Origin: Solimonas sp966252075
GTDB lineage: Bacteria; Pseudomonadota; Gammaproteobacteria; Nevskiales; Nevskiaceae
Length of the DNA: 25,668 bases
NCBI GenBank assembly: GCA_966252075.1
Contig: CBINNP010000020.1
Coordinates: 1-25,668, forward strand
Reading direction: 5' to 3'
Shown: positions 6,360 through 14,147 of the stretch, one piece after another
Position numbering within the stretch: position 1 is the stretch's first letter
Layout of the letters: the number at the start of each line of letters is the position of its first letter
Notes under the pieces: generated by a model
Database searches by the model: none
Told to the model about the DNA's origin: nothing
What the model saw: the letters and a program-made list of their open reading frames with translations, nothing else
Program-made: the position numbers and the translations under genes

Positions 6360-9119
6360 TCAGGCCGCTACTTTCAGCGCGCCTTCGCCGGATTCCTCGT
6401 CGTGGATGATGACCACGCCGTTGTCGCCGTCGACCGTGATCGTCGCGCCGTCCGGAACCAGCTGCAGCGCCGCCTCGACCTGCACGCCCGGCAAGCCGTA
6501 CTCGCGTGCCAGCAGCGCGCCGTGGCTGATCAGGCCGCCGGTCTCCAGGACGATGCCCTGGATCAGCATGAACACCGGCGTCCAGCCTGGATCGGTGGCG
6601 TGCACGATCAGGATCTCGCCCTTCTTGACGCGGCCGATCTGCGAGAGCTCGTGCACCACGCGTGCCGTACCGGTGACCTTGCCGACGCTGGTGGTCTTGC
6701 CACGCAGCACGCCGTCGCCGGAGATCTCCGGCTGGTCGATCGGTGCCGGACGGCCGTACTGGATGAACGGGGCCGGATGTACTTTCTTGCTGTTGATCTG
6801 GTCGAAGTTCTTGCGGCGCGCATCGATCTTGGCGCGCGTCAGCGCCTTGTTCTCGGTGCCGGCAAGAACCGCGTAGAGCTCTTCCATCGTCAGGAAGTAG
6901 CATTCCTTCATCTCGCGCAGGCCACCGCGCTCGACGCAGCGGCGGCCGACTTCCTCGAAGCCAAGCTTGATGTCGTAGGTCGACCAGTCCATCACCTCGC
7001 GCTCGTTGTCGCGGAACTCGAGACTGTTGTGCGAGAACTCGACCAGGAACTGGAACAGCTTGGCCTTGAAGATGCCCATGTCCGGCTGCGCGGCCAGATT
7101 GTCGTAGACATGCTGGATCGACTCTTCCAGCTTGGCGCGCATGCGCTCTTCCTGGATCAGCGGGTCCGGCGTGCCCATCAAGCCCGGCAGCACGCGAAAA
7201 TCGACCATGACATCATCGGCGCGGCGATCGAAATAGATGTCGCGATCCGGATGGCCGCGGTGACCGCGCTTGGCGACATGCTCCGCGTACTTCTTGCGGA
7301 ACGCCGGGCCTTCGACGCACTGGTCGACGTAGTCGAGGAAGCGCGCGTCCGGATACTTCTGGAACAGCGAATACAGCTCCGGCGACTTGTGGATGAAGTT
7401 GGCCAGCTCCCACGAGGCGTGGTTCTCGACGCCGGTGATGGTGGGCTTGCGCGTGCCGGTCATCAGATCCATGAAGATCGTCGGGCGGCCGCCGGTATAC
7501 CAGTTGGCGCAGATCCAGCCGAGCCAGCCGATCGATTCGCCCATGTACCAGAGCAGGCCGTACCAGGGCGGATCGTAGGAGGCGATTTCCTCACGGATCA
7601 CGTCGGCCAGGTGCTGCTTGAGTTCGATGTCGGACATCGCGCCGTACTCGGCGCGCGTACGCGGCCGCGTGTACTCGCGGTATTCCTTGTTGTCGATGAA
7701 CTTGTCGCGGATCGCCTTCCACCAGTTCAGGCCCATGTCCGGGCGCAGGCGTTCGGTGCGCGCGAAGAATTCGAGGTAGCGGCCCCAGTCGAACGGCGCC
7801 GCCAGCACTTCCTCGTGATACATCTTCGGAATCTTGTGCAGCATGCCCGGCCGCAACTGCGGCGGGATCGACTGTTTGATGCGCAGGATGTCGGCCTCGA
7901 CGTTGTAGTACGAAACGCCCTTGTAGTACGTCCACAGCCGCCGTTCCAGATGGTCCTGTTCCGGATAGCCGGCGACCTGCACGCCGACGCTGTGGCACTG
8001 GTTCAGACCCCAGCAGCGCCACGAGAACATCAGCGGCGAGATCGCGCCCGTCCACATTTCCTCGGGGAACACGCGCGACCAGATCGTCTCGTAGCTGACG
8101 CCGTCGTTGTTGCCCTGCACGCTGTTGGTGACCTCGGCATCCCACGAGAACTCGACGCCGGTGATCGGACGGGCCTGCAGCACGTAGAACTGGCCGCCCT
8201 GATAGGCCCACTCGATGTCTTGCGGAAAGCCCTGATAGGCCTCCTGGATGCGCAGACCGATCGCCGCCAGCTCCGTCACCTGCGCGTCGCTCATGCAGAA
8301 GCGCGCGCGGCGTTCCTCGGCGACCTCGAGATGGACGACGCCGTTGCCGGTGTCCTTGTTGCGGATGATCTCGACCGCCTTGCTGCCGAGCGTGCGGTTG
8401 AGGATCTTCAGGCCGTCGTGGCGGACGATGAATTCATCCGGCGTAACGATGCCGGAGACGATCGCCTCGCCCAGGCCATAGCTCGGCGTGATGACGACCT
8501 GGTCGGTCGCGGTGTTGATCGGATTGCCGGTGAACATCACACCGGACACCTCCGACTCCACCATCGTCTGCACAACGACGGCGATCGAGCTGGAGAAGTG
8601 ATCGAAGCCCTGCGTCTGCCGGTAAAACACCGCTCGCGAGGTCCACATCGACGCCCAGCAACGCTTCACCGCATCGAGCAGGTTGTCGCGACCACGGATG
8701 TCCAGGTAGGTATCGTGCAAACCAGCGAACGAGGCTCCCGCCAGATCCTCGGCGGTGCCCGACGAACGCACCGCGACGTAGATGTCGCCGAGCTTGTCGT
8801 AGGCCGCGGCGATATCGGCGGCGATCTGCGCCGGCATTGCGGCACTGGTGATCGCCGTGCGGATCTTGGCGACGGAGGCATCAAGCGCAGCGGCGTCGTT
8901 GTAGTCGACCGAGCCGAGAATCTCGGCGATCGTGGCCTTGAGGCCCTTGCCGCCCTCGACATGCGCCGCGTATGCCGCCGTTCCGACAACAAAGCCCGGT
9001 GGCACCACGAAGCCGGACTTGGTCAGCCGGCCGAGATTGGCGCCCTTGCCGCCGACCTGCCCGTGGTCGACCGCCGTCGGGTCCGTGAACCAGATTGTCG
9101 CGTTGGCGTTGTTCGCCAT
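6360..9119 (-). CDS. PEP-utilising phosphotransferase (PEP synthase / rifampin phosphotransferase-like), substrate unknown
   Basis: Soluble enzyme of 919 residues. The N-terminal ATP-grasp domain (PPDK_N type, about 10-320) shows VGGKGANLGRL, VPPGF, AVRSSGTAEDL (about 116-126), DIEWA and LQARPIT. A long middle domain (about 320-790), rich in Trp and Tyr, matches no standard PEP synthase core. The C-terminal swivelling domain carries GGLISHGALLAREYGLPGV with the phosphorylatable His866. Family knowledge predicts that ATP (or PEP) phosphorylates this His, which then passes the phosphate to an acceptor bound by the middle domain. The arrangement matches rifampin phosphotransferase and its relatives, with no PEP-synthase barrel. 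The start at 9119 has GGAGGAAG just upstream; a start at 9194 would run through the promoter. It is monocistronic, with its own AT-rich promoter and dyads. The acceptor is unknown: rifamycin, an aromatic alcohol or acid, or a cell metabolite are all possible. Confidence 0.85.
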   Translation of the reverse strand: MANNANATIWFTDPTAVDHGQVGGKGANLGRLTKSGFVVPPGFVVGTAAYAAHVEGGKGLKATIAEILGSVDYNDAAALDASVAKIRTAITSAAMPAQIAADIAAAYDKLGDIYVAVRSSGTAEDLAGASFAGLHDTYLDIRGRDNLLDAVKRCWASMWTSRAVFYRQTQGFDHFSSSIAVVVQTMVESEVSGVMFTGNPINTATDQVVITPSYGLGEAIVSGIVTPDEFIVRHDGLKILNRTLGSKAVEIIRNKDTGNGVVHLEVAEERRARFCMSDAQVTELAAIGLRIQEAYQGFPQDIEWAYQGGQFYVLQARPITGVEFSWDAEVTNSVQGNNDGVSYETIWSRVFPEEMWTGAISPLMFSWRCWGLNQCHSVGVQVAGYPEQDHLERRLWTYYKGVSYYNVEADILRIKQSIPPQLRPGMLHKIPKMYHEEVLAAPFDWGRYLEFFARTERLRPDMGLNWWKAIRDKFIDNKEYREYTRPRTRAEYGAMSDIELKQHLADVIREEIASYDPPWYGLLWYMGESIGWLGWICANWYTGGRPTIFMDLMTGTRKPTITGVENHASWELANFIHKSPELYSLFQKYPDARFLDYVDQCVEGPAFRKKYAEHVAKRGHRGHPDRDIYFDRRADDVMVDFRVLPGLMGTPDPLIQEERMRAKLEESIQHVYDNLAAQPDMGIFKAKLFQFLVEFSHNSLEFRDNEREVMDWSTYDIKLGFEEVGRRCVERGGLREMKECYFLTMEELYAVLAGTENKALTRAKIDARRKNFDQINSKKVHPAPFIQYGRPAPIDQPEISGDGVLRGKTTSVGKVTGTARVVHELSQIGRVKKGEILIVHATDPGWTPVFMLIQGIVLETGGLISHGALLAREYGLPGVQVEAALQLVPDGATITVDGDNGVVIIHDEESGEGALKVAA

Positions 9120-9150
9120 GTTTCTTCCTCCGTCCTGTAGATCCGAATTT

Positions 9151-9171
9151 ATTGTTCTATTTACGAACAAT
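9151..9171. promoter_or_regulatory. Operator-like dyad ATTGTTC-N7-GAACAAT
   Basis: This is a perfect 7+7 inverted repeat with a seven-base spacer, placed just downstream of the predicted transcription start of the PEP enzyme gene, where a repressor would block RNA polymerase. A third half-site, TTGTT, follows at 9175-9179 and forms AACAA-N4-TTGTT with the right arm. An imperfect second copy is at 9333-9353. Confidence 0.6.
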
Positions 9172-9185
9172 TTCTTGTTGTGCGG

Positions 9186-9213
9186 ATCATACATAAGCAG
9201 AGAAAATCCACAA
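9186..9213 (-). promoter_or_regulatory. Predicted sigma-70 promoter of the PEP enzyme gene
   Basis: On the minus strand TTGTGG (9213-9208) and TATGAT (9191-9186) are separated by 16 bases. This would give a start near 9179 and a leader of about 60 bases. Both hexamers are close to consensus and the region is AT-rich. The 9151-9171 dyad lies immediately downstream. Confidence 0.5.
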
Positions 9214-9267
9214 TAGGCCGGCCGGCTCCGGCGCAGTATTGTTTATATATCTATGTTTTTAAACGAT

Positions 9268-9293
9268 ATAAAAATTTAAAACCGGCAAGCCGG
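9268..9293 (-). terminator. Second terminator-like hairpin after benE
   Basis: CCGG-CAAG-CCGG (9282-9293) is followed on the minus strand by TTTTAAATTTTTAT (9281-9268). The stem is short but GC-pure, and the T-rich tract is long. It would act as a backup to the hairpin at 9399-9423 and protect the PEP enzyme promoter from read-through. Confidence 0.4.
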
Positions 9294-9332
9294 AGGTCTG
9301 AACGCCTTACTCACAAACTCATCCATTTTTTT

Positions 9333-9353
9333 ACTGTTGTTTTTTCGAACAAT
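9333..9353. promoter_or_regulatory. Second, imperfect copy of the ATTGTTC/GAACAAT dyad
   Basis: ACTGTTG-N7-GAACAAT has the same arm length and spacer as the site at 9151-9171. The right arm is identical and the left arm matches at five of seven positions. It lies about 150 bases upstream of the predicted PEP enzyme promoter, suiting cooperative binding or looping. Its spacer is T-rich, so chance matching in AT-rich DNA remains possible. Confidence 0.4.
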
Positions 9354-9383
9354 AAATTTTCTATTTATTTCAGCGGCTTGATC

Positions 9384-9423
9384 AAAAAAAAGCCCGGCAT
9401 GCACCCGTGCATTCACGGTGCAT
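9384..9423 (-). terminator. Probable intrinsic terminator of benE
   Basis: ATGCACCCGTG (9399-9409) pairs with CACGGTGCAT (9414-9423) around a four-base loop, with a single bulged C. On the minus strand an eight-T run (9391-9384) follows after a GCCGGGC spacer. It lies about 78 bases past the benE stop. The seven-base gap between stem and T-run is longer than usual. Confidence 0.55.
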
Positions 9424-9500
9424 CGCATAAACAATGGGGATGGAGCACGCGGGACGGCGGCAAAAACCGCGCACGCGCCGGCAGTGGCGCGGCGAATGCT

Positions 9501-10679
9501 TCAGTTATGAAACGATTTGGGTACCAGCAGTGCCCGCGCGGCAAGCGCCGCGAAGCCAATGACCAGGCCCCAGAAAGCGGCGCCGATACCCCAGAGACTG
9601 AGGCCCGAGGCCGTGGCGGCGAAGCTCAGAACGGCCGCGTCCCGATGCTCGGGCGTCGCGAGCATGCCTTGAAGCGCCGCCGATAGCGGGCCGATGACGG
9701 CGATGCCGGCGATGATCGCCACCGTCGCCGGCGGCATCGCGACAAACAAGGCCACCAGCGGTACCGAGAACAGCGCCAGCAGCACATAGATGCCGGCGTA
9801 GATCAAGCCGACGATCCAGCGCCTGGCCGGGTCCGGATGAGCATCGGCCCCGGTGCAGAGGGCAGCGGTGATGGCCGCGAGATTGACGCTGTGCGCTCCG
9901 AACGGCGCGACCAGCAGGCTGGCGACGCCGGCACCGAGCAGCAAGGGCTGCGCCGGCGGCTGGTAGCCGCAGGCGCGCAACACCATCAGGCCAGGCAGGT
10001 TCTGCGACGACAGCGTCACCAGGAACAAGGGCAGGCCCAGACTGATGAACGCGCGCAGATCGAATTGCGGCCAGCCCGGCGCGGGTGCGCCCGCCCAGGA
10101 TCCACGGGGCAGCGCGCCCGCATCGCCGCGCACGGCGACGATGACGAATGCCGCCAGCAACACCAGCAGCAGTGCGTACAGCGGCGCCCGCTGCCGCGCC
10201 ACCAGAAAAACCAGCAGCAGCGTGCCGGCGAGGACCAGATCGGAAGCCAGGCTGCGAAACAGCGAGAGGCAGAACGGCAGCAGCACGCCGGCCAGCATCG
10301 CCGACGCCACCGCCGGCGGAATCCGTGCGGCCAGCCGGCCCAGCCAGGGCACGAGCCCCAGCAGCAGCATCAGCAGCGCTGCCGCCGCGAAGGCACCAGT
10401 CGCCACCGGCCAGCTCAGCTGCAGGCTGCTGGTCGCGATCAGCGCCGCACCCGGCGTCGACCAGGCGAACAGCACCGGCATGCGGCACAGCCGGCTCGCC
10501 ACCGCCCCGGCTACGGCTATGCCCAGGCACAGCGCCGTTATCGCCGAGCCGATCTGCGCGGCCGAAGCGCCGATGTGTTGCATCGCCTGAACCACCAGCG
10601 CCACCGTGCCGCCAAAACCCACCAGCGCAGCAATCAGCGCGGACGACCAGGCGGTTGGCGGGATGCGGACGGTGGACAT
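9501..10679 (-). CDS. benE: BenE-family benzoate/proton symporter
   Basis: Inner-membrane protein of 392 residues, the usual BenE/YdcO length, almost wholly hydrophobic with about twelve helices. Family features seen are the N-terminal GFGGTVALVVQAMQHIGASA, the segment FAWSTPGAALIATSS, and GAHSVNLAAITAALCTG in the second half, which carries the conserved asparagine region. The family includes the benzoate importer of Acinetobacter and Pseudomonas, but YdcO-type members have unknown substrates. No benzoate dioxygenase or catechol genes lie in the window, so the benzoate role is by family only. It is divergent from the MarR-EmrAB operon; a TAGAAT -10-like hexamer lies at 10745-10740. No good Shine-Dalgarno precedes the ATG. 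Two terminator-like hairpins follow the gene. Confidence 0.88.
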   Translation of the reverse strand: MSTVRIPPTAWSSALIAALVGFGGTVALVVQAMQHIGASAAQIGSAITALCLGIAVAGAVASRLCRMPVLFAWSTPGAALIATSSLQLSWPVATGAFAAAALLMLLLGLVPWLGRLAARIPPAVASAMLAGVLLPFCLSLFRSLASDLVLAGTLLLVFLVARQRAPLYALLLVLLAAFVIVAVRGDAGALPRGSWAGAPAPGWPQFDLRAFISLGLPLFLVTLSSQNLPGLMVLRACGYQPPAQPLLLGAGVASLLVAPFGAHSVNLAAITAALCTGADAHPDPARRWIVGLIYAGIYVLLALFSVPLVALFVAMPPATVAIIAGIAVIGPLSAALQGMLATPEHRDAAVLSFAATASGLSLWGIGAAFWGLVIGFAALAARALLVPKSFHN

Positions 10680-10774
10680 GAGGATGGCTTGAGCCTGCGA
10701 CGGCAGGCCGATGCGACGGACGAGGAGCGGCAGGCGCGCATTCTAGCGGCGCACAGCGTTCGACGCGCGTCTTT

Positions 10775-10792
10775 CATATCATGCGATATGAT
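10775..10792. promoter_or_regulatory. Dyad in the benE / marR-emrAB divergent promoter region
   Basis: CATATC-N4-GATATG (10775-10790) overlaps a second inverted repeat, ATCAT-N5-ATGAT (10778-10792). The TATGAT at 10787-10792 could be the -10 of the MarR gene, so a protein bound here would repress it. MarR proteins commonly bind dyads of this size in their own promoters. Autoregulation is inference. Confidence 0.5.
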
Positions 10793-10836
10793 GTTTTCCC
10801 TCGCACATTCTCCATCGATCCTCGAGGACCGCAGCG

Positions 10837-11391
10837 ATGAATCGTCAGCGTTACTTCGGCTTCCTGCTCAAGGACGTGTCGCGGCTGTCGGCGAAAAACT
10901 TCGAGCGCCACAGCAGCGAGCGCGGCCTGGGCCTGGGCCTGGCGCAGTGCAAGGTGCTGATCCACCTGCAGCGCAACCAGGGCGTCACCCAGGTGCAGCT
11001 CGCCGCGCTCACCGATACCGATCCGATGACGCTGGTACGCATCCTCGACCGCATGGAAGACGACGGCTGGATCGAGCGCCGCCCTGATCCCGCCGACCGC
11101 CGCGTGCGGCGTCTGCACCTGACAGTCGAGGCGGCACCGATCACGCGGCAGATCTGGACGATCGCCGACCGCGCCCGTGCCGAGGCGTTCGAAGGACTCG
11201 ACGAGACCGATCAGGAGCAGCTGTTCGGCCTGCTGCAGCGTATCCACGACAACCTTGCCAGGCGCGTGCCGGGCGCTGCCGACGCCTCAACGCCGGGCGG
11301 TCAATCCGCTGACACGGACGCCCGCCCCTCCCCAGCCACCAAGGCGCGCGCCTACGGCCGCCTGCGCCGCGCTTCGAGCAAGAAATCATGA
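10837..11391 (+). CDS. MarR-family regulator of the EmrAB-type efflux operon
   Basis: Winged-helix dimer of 184 residues. Residues 1-45 form the dimer helices. The helix-turn-helix is in GVTQVQLAALTDTDPMTLVRILDRME, and the wing is DDGWIERRPDPADRRVRRLHLT, the classic MarR signature with the DxRxxR motif. The C-terminal 35 residues are a Pro/Ala/Arg-rich tail, longer than the usual family length of about 150. The ATG has AGGA eleven bases upstream. Its stop overlaps the ATG of the HlyD gene as ATGA. By analogy with EmrR, it probably represses this operon until a phenolic or lipophilic ligand releases it. Confidence 0.92.
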   Translation: MNRQRYFGFLLKDVSRLSAKNFERHSSERGLGLGLAQCKVLIHLQRNQGVTQVQLAALTDTDPMTLVRILDRMEDDGWIERRPDPADRRVRRLHLTVEAAPITRQIWTIADRARAEAFEGLDETDQEQLFGLLQRIHDNLARRVPGAADASTPGGQSADTDARPSPATKARAYGRLRRASSKKS

Positions 11392-12512
11392 GCACAGTCC
11401 CGTCGGTCTCCGCGCCATCGTCGCACCGCCCGCGGCGCGAGCGCCTGCGCATGCCGCTGATGGCTGCCGGCCTCGCCGTCGCCATCGGCGGCGGTCTGTA
11501 TTTCTGGCTCAGCGGCGGCCGCTACATGTCCACCGACGACGCCTACGTGCAGGCAGCGCAGGCCTCGATCAGCAGCAACATCTCCGGCCGCGTCGTCGCG
11601 GTGGCGGTGCACGACAACCAGCACGTGCGTCGCGGCGACGTACTGTTCCGCCTCGACGAGGAACCGCTGCGCATCGCCGTCGACGAGGCGCAGGCCAAGG
11701 TCGGCGCGATGCGCCTGCAGATCGCCGCGGTCAAGGCGGCGTATCAGCAACAGCTCGCGGCACTGCGTTCTGCGCAGGACACGCTGGCGTTCCGCCAGAA
11801 AGATCAGCGGCGCCAGCAGGCACTGCTGGCCGAGCACATCGTCTCGCAGGCGCAGTTTGACGACGCCCAGCACGAGCTCGACGTCGCGCGCCAGCAACTG
11901 ACGATGGCGCAGCAGCAGCTGGCCAGCGTGCTGGCGGTACTGGGCGACGATCCCGCGATCACCCCCGAGCAGCATCCGACGGTACGCCAGGCGCAGGCGG
12001 AGCTGGACCGCGCACGGCTCAATCTGTCATACGCGACGATCAGCGCGCCATACGACGGCGTCGTCACCAAGGTCGAGCAGTTGCAGCCTGGCGACTACAT
12101 CACCGCCGCCAATCCGGTGTTCGCGCTGATCTCGACCGACAAGGTATGGATCGAGGCCAATTTCAAGGAAGACCAGCTCGCGTACATGCGCGCCGGCCAG
12201 CCGGCGACGATCAGCATCGATACCTATTCCGGCCATCCGTTCAAGGCGCATGTCGCCAGCATCGCGCCGGGCACCGGCTCGCAGTTCTCGCTGCTGCCGG
12301 CCGAGAACGCCACCGGCAACTGGGTCAAGGTCGTGCAGCGCCTGCCGGTGCGGCTCGAACTCGATGCCGCCGACGCCGAGCTGCCGCTGCATTCCGGCCT
12401 GAGCGCCACCGTCGAAGTCGACACCGGCCACGAACGCCATCTGTTCGGCGGCGAGGTGCCGCACAGCAGCGCCGCCGTCGGTACCGCAGCGGCAGCCTCC
12501 GGCACTTCGTGA
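11388..12512 (+). CDS. emrA: HlyD/EmrA-type membrane-fusion protein of a tripartite efflux pump
   Basis: Periplasmic adaptor of 374 residues anchored by one N-terminal helix (about 22-42), linking an MFS exporter to an outer-membrane channel. The order is typical: anchor, first half of the lipoyl domain (STDDAYVQAAQASISSNISGRV), a long alpha-hairpin coiled coil rich in Gln and Ala (about 95-190), the second lipoyl half (ATISAPYDGVVTKVEQLQPGDYI), then the beta-barrel domain (VWIEANFKEDQLAYMRAGQPATI). The start overlaps the MarR stop (ATGA), and its stop overlaps the GTG of the next gene (GTGA), so the three genes are translationally linked. No TolC homologue lies in the window; the pump presumably uses one encoded elsewhere. 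Confidence 0.93.
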   Translation: MSTVPSVSAPSSHRPRRERLRMPLMAAGLAVAIGGGLYFWLSGGRYMSTDDAYVQAAQASISSNISGRVVAVAVHDNQHVRRGDVLFRLDEEPLRIAVDEAQAKVGAMRLQIAAVKAAYQQQLAALRSAQDTLAFRQKDQRRQQALLAEHIVSQAQFDDAQHELDVARQQLTMAQQQLASVLAVLGDDPAITPEQHPTVRQAQAELDRARLNLSYATISAPYDGVVTKVEQLQPGDYITAANPVFALISTDKVWIEANFKEDQLAYMRAGQPATISIDTYSGHPFKAHVASIAPGTGSQFSLLPAENATGNWVKVVQRLPVRLELDAADAELPLHSGLSATVEVDTGHERHLFGGEVPHSSAAVGTAAAASGTS

Positions 12513-14056
12513 GCACGGCTACGGTCACCGCAGGCGACGCCGGCGCGACCCCGCCGGCGCTGAACCGCGCGATGATCACCATCACGGTGATGCTGGCGTC
12601 GATCCTGCAGGCGCTCGACAACACCATCGCCAACGTCGCGCTGCCACGCATGCAGGGTGCGCTGTCGGCGACGCAGGACCAGATGACCTGGGTGCTGACC
12701 TCGTACATCGTCGCCGCGGCCATCATGACGCCGCTGACGGGCTGGCTCGCCGGGCGCGTCGGCCGCAAGCAGTTGTTCCTGTACTCGGTGGCCGGCTTCA
12801 CGCTCAGCTCGGCGCTGTGCGGCATGGCGCAGTCCTTGCCGCAGATCGTGCTGTTCCGTCTGCTGCAGGGTGTCTGCGGCGCCGCGCTGATTCCGATGTC
12901 GCAGGCGATCCTGTTCGACATCAACCCGCCGCAACGCCACGGCAAGGCGATGGCGGTCTGGGGCCTGGGCGTGGTGATGGGTCCGACGCTGGGGCCGATC
13001 ATCGGCGGCTGGCTGACCGACCACTACAGCTGGCGCTGGGTGTTCTACATCAACGTGCCGTTCGGCATCCTGGCGCTGCTCGGCATCGCCGCCTATCTGC
13101 CGGAAACGCAGAAGCGTCGCGACCGCTTCGATTTCTTCGGCTTCGCGCTGCTGAGCCTGGCAATCGGTGCGCTGCAGCTGATGCTCGACCGCGGCCCGCT
13201 GAAGGACTGGTTCGGCTCCACCGAAATCTGGATCGAGACCGTGGTCGCGGCGCTGGCGTTCTACCTGTTCGTCGTCCACACCCTGAGCAGCCGCGCGCCC
13301 TTCATCCGTCCGGCGCTGTTCCGCGACCGCAACTTCCTCGCCGGCAACGCCTTCATCTTCCTGATCGGCATCGTGCTGTTCGCCACGCTGGCGCTGCTGC
13401 CGCCGCTGCTGCAGGGCCTGATGGACTACCCGACCTTCGACACCGGCCTGATCACCGCGCCGCGCGGCGTCGGCACCTTGCTGGCGATGATGCTGATGGG
13501 CCGCATGACCGGCATCGTCGACACCCGCCTGCTGGTGGGAACCGGCCTGCTGCTGACGGCGTTCTCGCTGTGGCAGATGACCGGCTTCTCGCCGCAGATG
13601 GATCAATGGCCGATCATCAGCTCAGGCTTCGTGCAGGGCATCGGCACCGGCGTCACCTACGTGCCGATGGCGGCGCTGGCGTTCGCGACGCTGGACCCGG
13701 AACTGCGCAACGAAGGCGCGGCGCTGTTCTCGCTGATGCGCAACATCGGCAGCAGCATCGGCATCTCCGGCGTGCAGGCGCTGCTGGTCAGCAACACGCA
13801 GATCGTCCACGCCACGCTCAGCGAGCACGTGATGCCGTACAACCTCGCCGCGCACGATCCGGCGCTGGCCGCGCAGATGGCCACCGCGCACGGCGCCGCC
13901 GCGGTCAATGCGATGGTCAGCCGGCAGGCGGCCTGGATCGCTTATCTGGACGATTTCCACGTGATGATGATCCTGACGCTGCTGGCGGTGCCGCTGGTGC
14001 TGCTGCTGCGCAAGGCCGCACCATCCAGGGGTGCGCCGCACATCGCGGCCGAGTGA
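12509..14056 (+). CDS. emrB: EmrB/QacA-type MFS drug exporter (DHA2, 14 helices)
   Basis: Inner-membrane proton antiporter of 515 residues, the size and composition of DHA2 exporters. Motifs seen are DNTIANVALP in helix 1, WVLTSYIVAAAIMTPLTGWL, GRVGRKQLF (motif A), RLLQGVCGAALIPMSQAILFD (motif B) and GVVMGPTLGPIIGGWL (motif C, the antiporter signature). The GTG at 12509 was chosen because it overlaps the emrA stop as GTGA; no ATG lies in frame before the first helix except the one at codon 22. It forms an efflux pump with the preceding adaptor. Substrates by family are uncouplers, phenolics and hydrophobic antibiotics; the actual one is unknown. Confidence 0.93.
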   Translation: MSTATVTAGDAGATPPALNRAMITITVMLASILQALDNTIANVALPRMQGALSATQDQMTWVLTSYIVAAAIMTPLTGWLAGRVGRKQLFLYSVAGFTLSSALCGMAQSLPQIVLFRLLQGVCGAALIPMSQAILFDINPPQRHGKAMAVWGLGVVMGPTLGPIIGGWLTDHYSWRWVFYINVPFGILALLGIAAYLPETQKRRDRFDFFGFALLSLAIGALQLMLDRGPLKDWFGSTEIWIETVVAALAFYLFVVHTLSSRAPFIRPALFRDRNFLAGNAFIFLIGIVLFATLALLPPLLQGLMDYPTFDTGLITAPRGVGTLLAMMLMGRMTGIVDTRLLVGTGLLLTAFSLWQMTGFSPQMDQWPIISSGFVQGIGTGVTYVPMAALAFATLDPELRNEGAALFSLMRNIGSSIGISGVQALLVSNTQIVHATLSEHVMPYNLAAHDPALAAQMATAHGAAAVNAMVSRQAAWIAYLDDFHVMMILTLLAVPLVLLLRKAAPSRGAPHIAAE

Positions 14057-14063
14057 CCGCGCG

Positions 14064-14081
14064 CCGCTGCGACGGCAGCGG
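14064..14081 (+). terminator. Hairpin just after emrB (between convergent genes)
   Basis: CCGCTGC (14064-14070) and GCAGCGG (14075-14081) form a 7-bp stem with a GACG loop, seven bases past the emrB stop. No U-run follows on either strand, so it may be a Rho-aided terminator or 3' stabiliser. Confidence 0.35.
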
Positions 14082-14147
14082 TGACGGCCTGATCCCGCAG
14101 ATCAGCTCACTCGCCTCGCGCAGATCGGGATGCCTTGGGCAGGCCGC

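Larger units (their letters stand above)
9120..9500. other. AT-rich control region between benE and the PEP enzyme gene
   Basis: About 380 bases without a gene. The part 9140-9385 is strikingly AT-rich compared with the GC-rich surroundings. It contains the promoter and two dyads for the PEP enzyme gene and two terminator-like hairpins for benE, all described separately. The remainder (9424-9500) is GC-rich and shows no clear feature. Confidence 0.6.

Noticed and set aside
6360..9119. Naming the PEP enzyme rifampin phosphotransferase or PEP synthase
   Set aside because: Only the outer two domains support the shared mechanism; the acceptor domain is not decisive and the length differs.
6123..9140. 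A 1005-codon open frame on the plus strand opposite the PEP enzyme gene
   Set aside because: It is exactly antisense to a gene with full family motifs, and its protein is Arg/His/Asp-rich with no recognisable domain. Long antisense frames are expected in GC-rich DNA.
12224..13606. A 460-codon minus-strand frame opposite emrA and emrB
   Set aside because: Gln/Arg/His-rich shadow of two well-supported genes.
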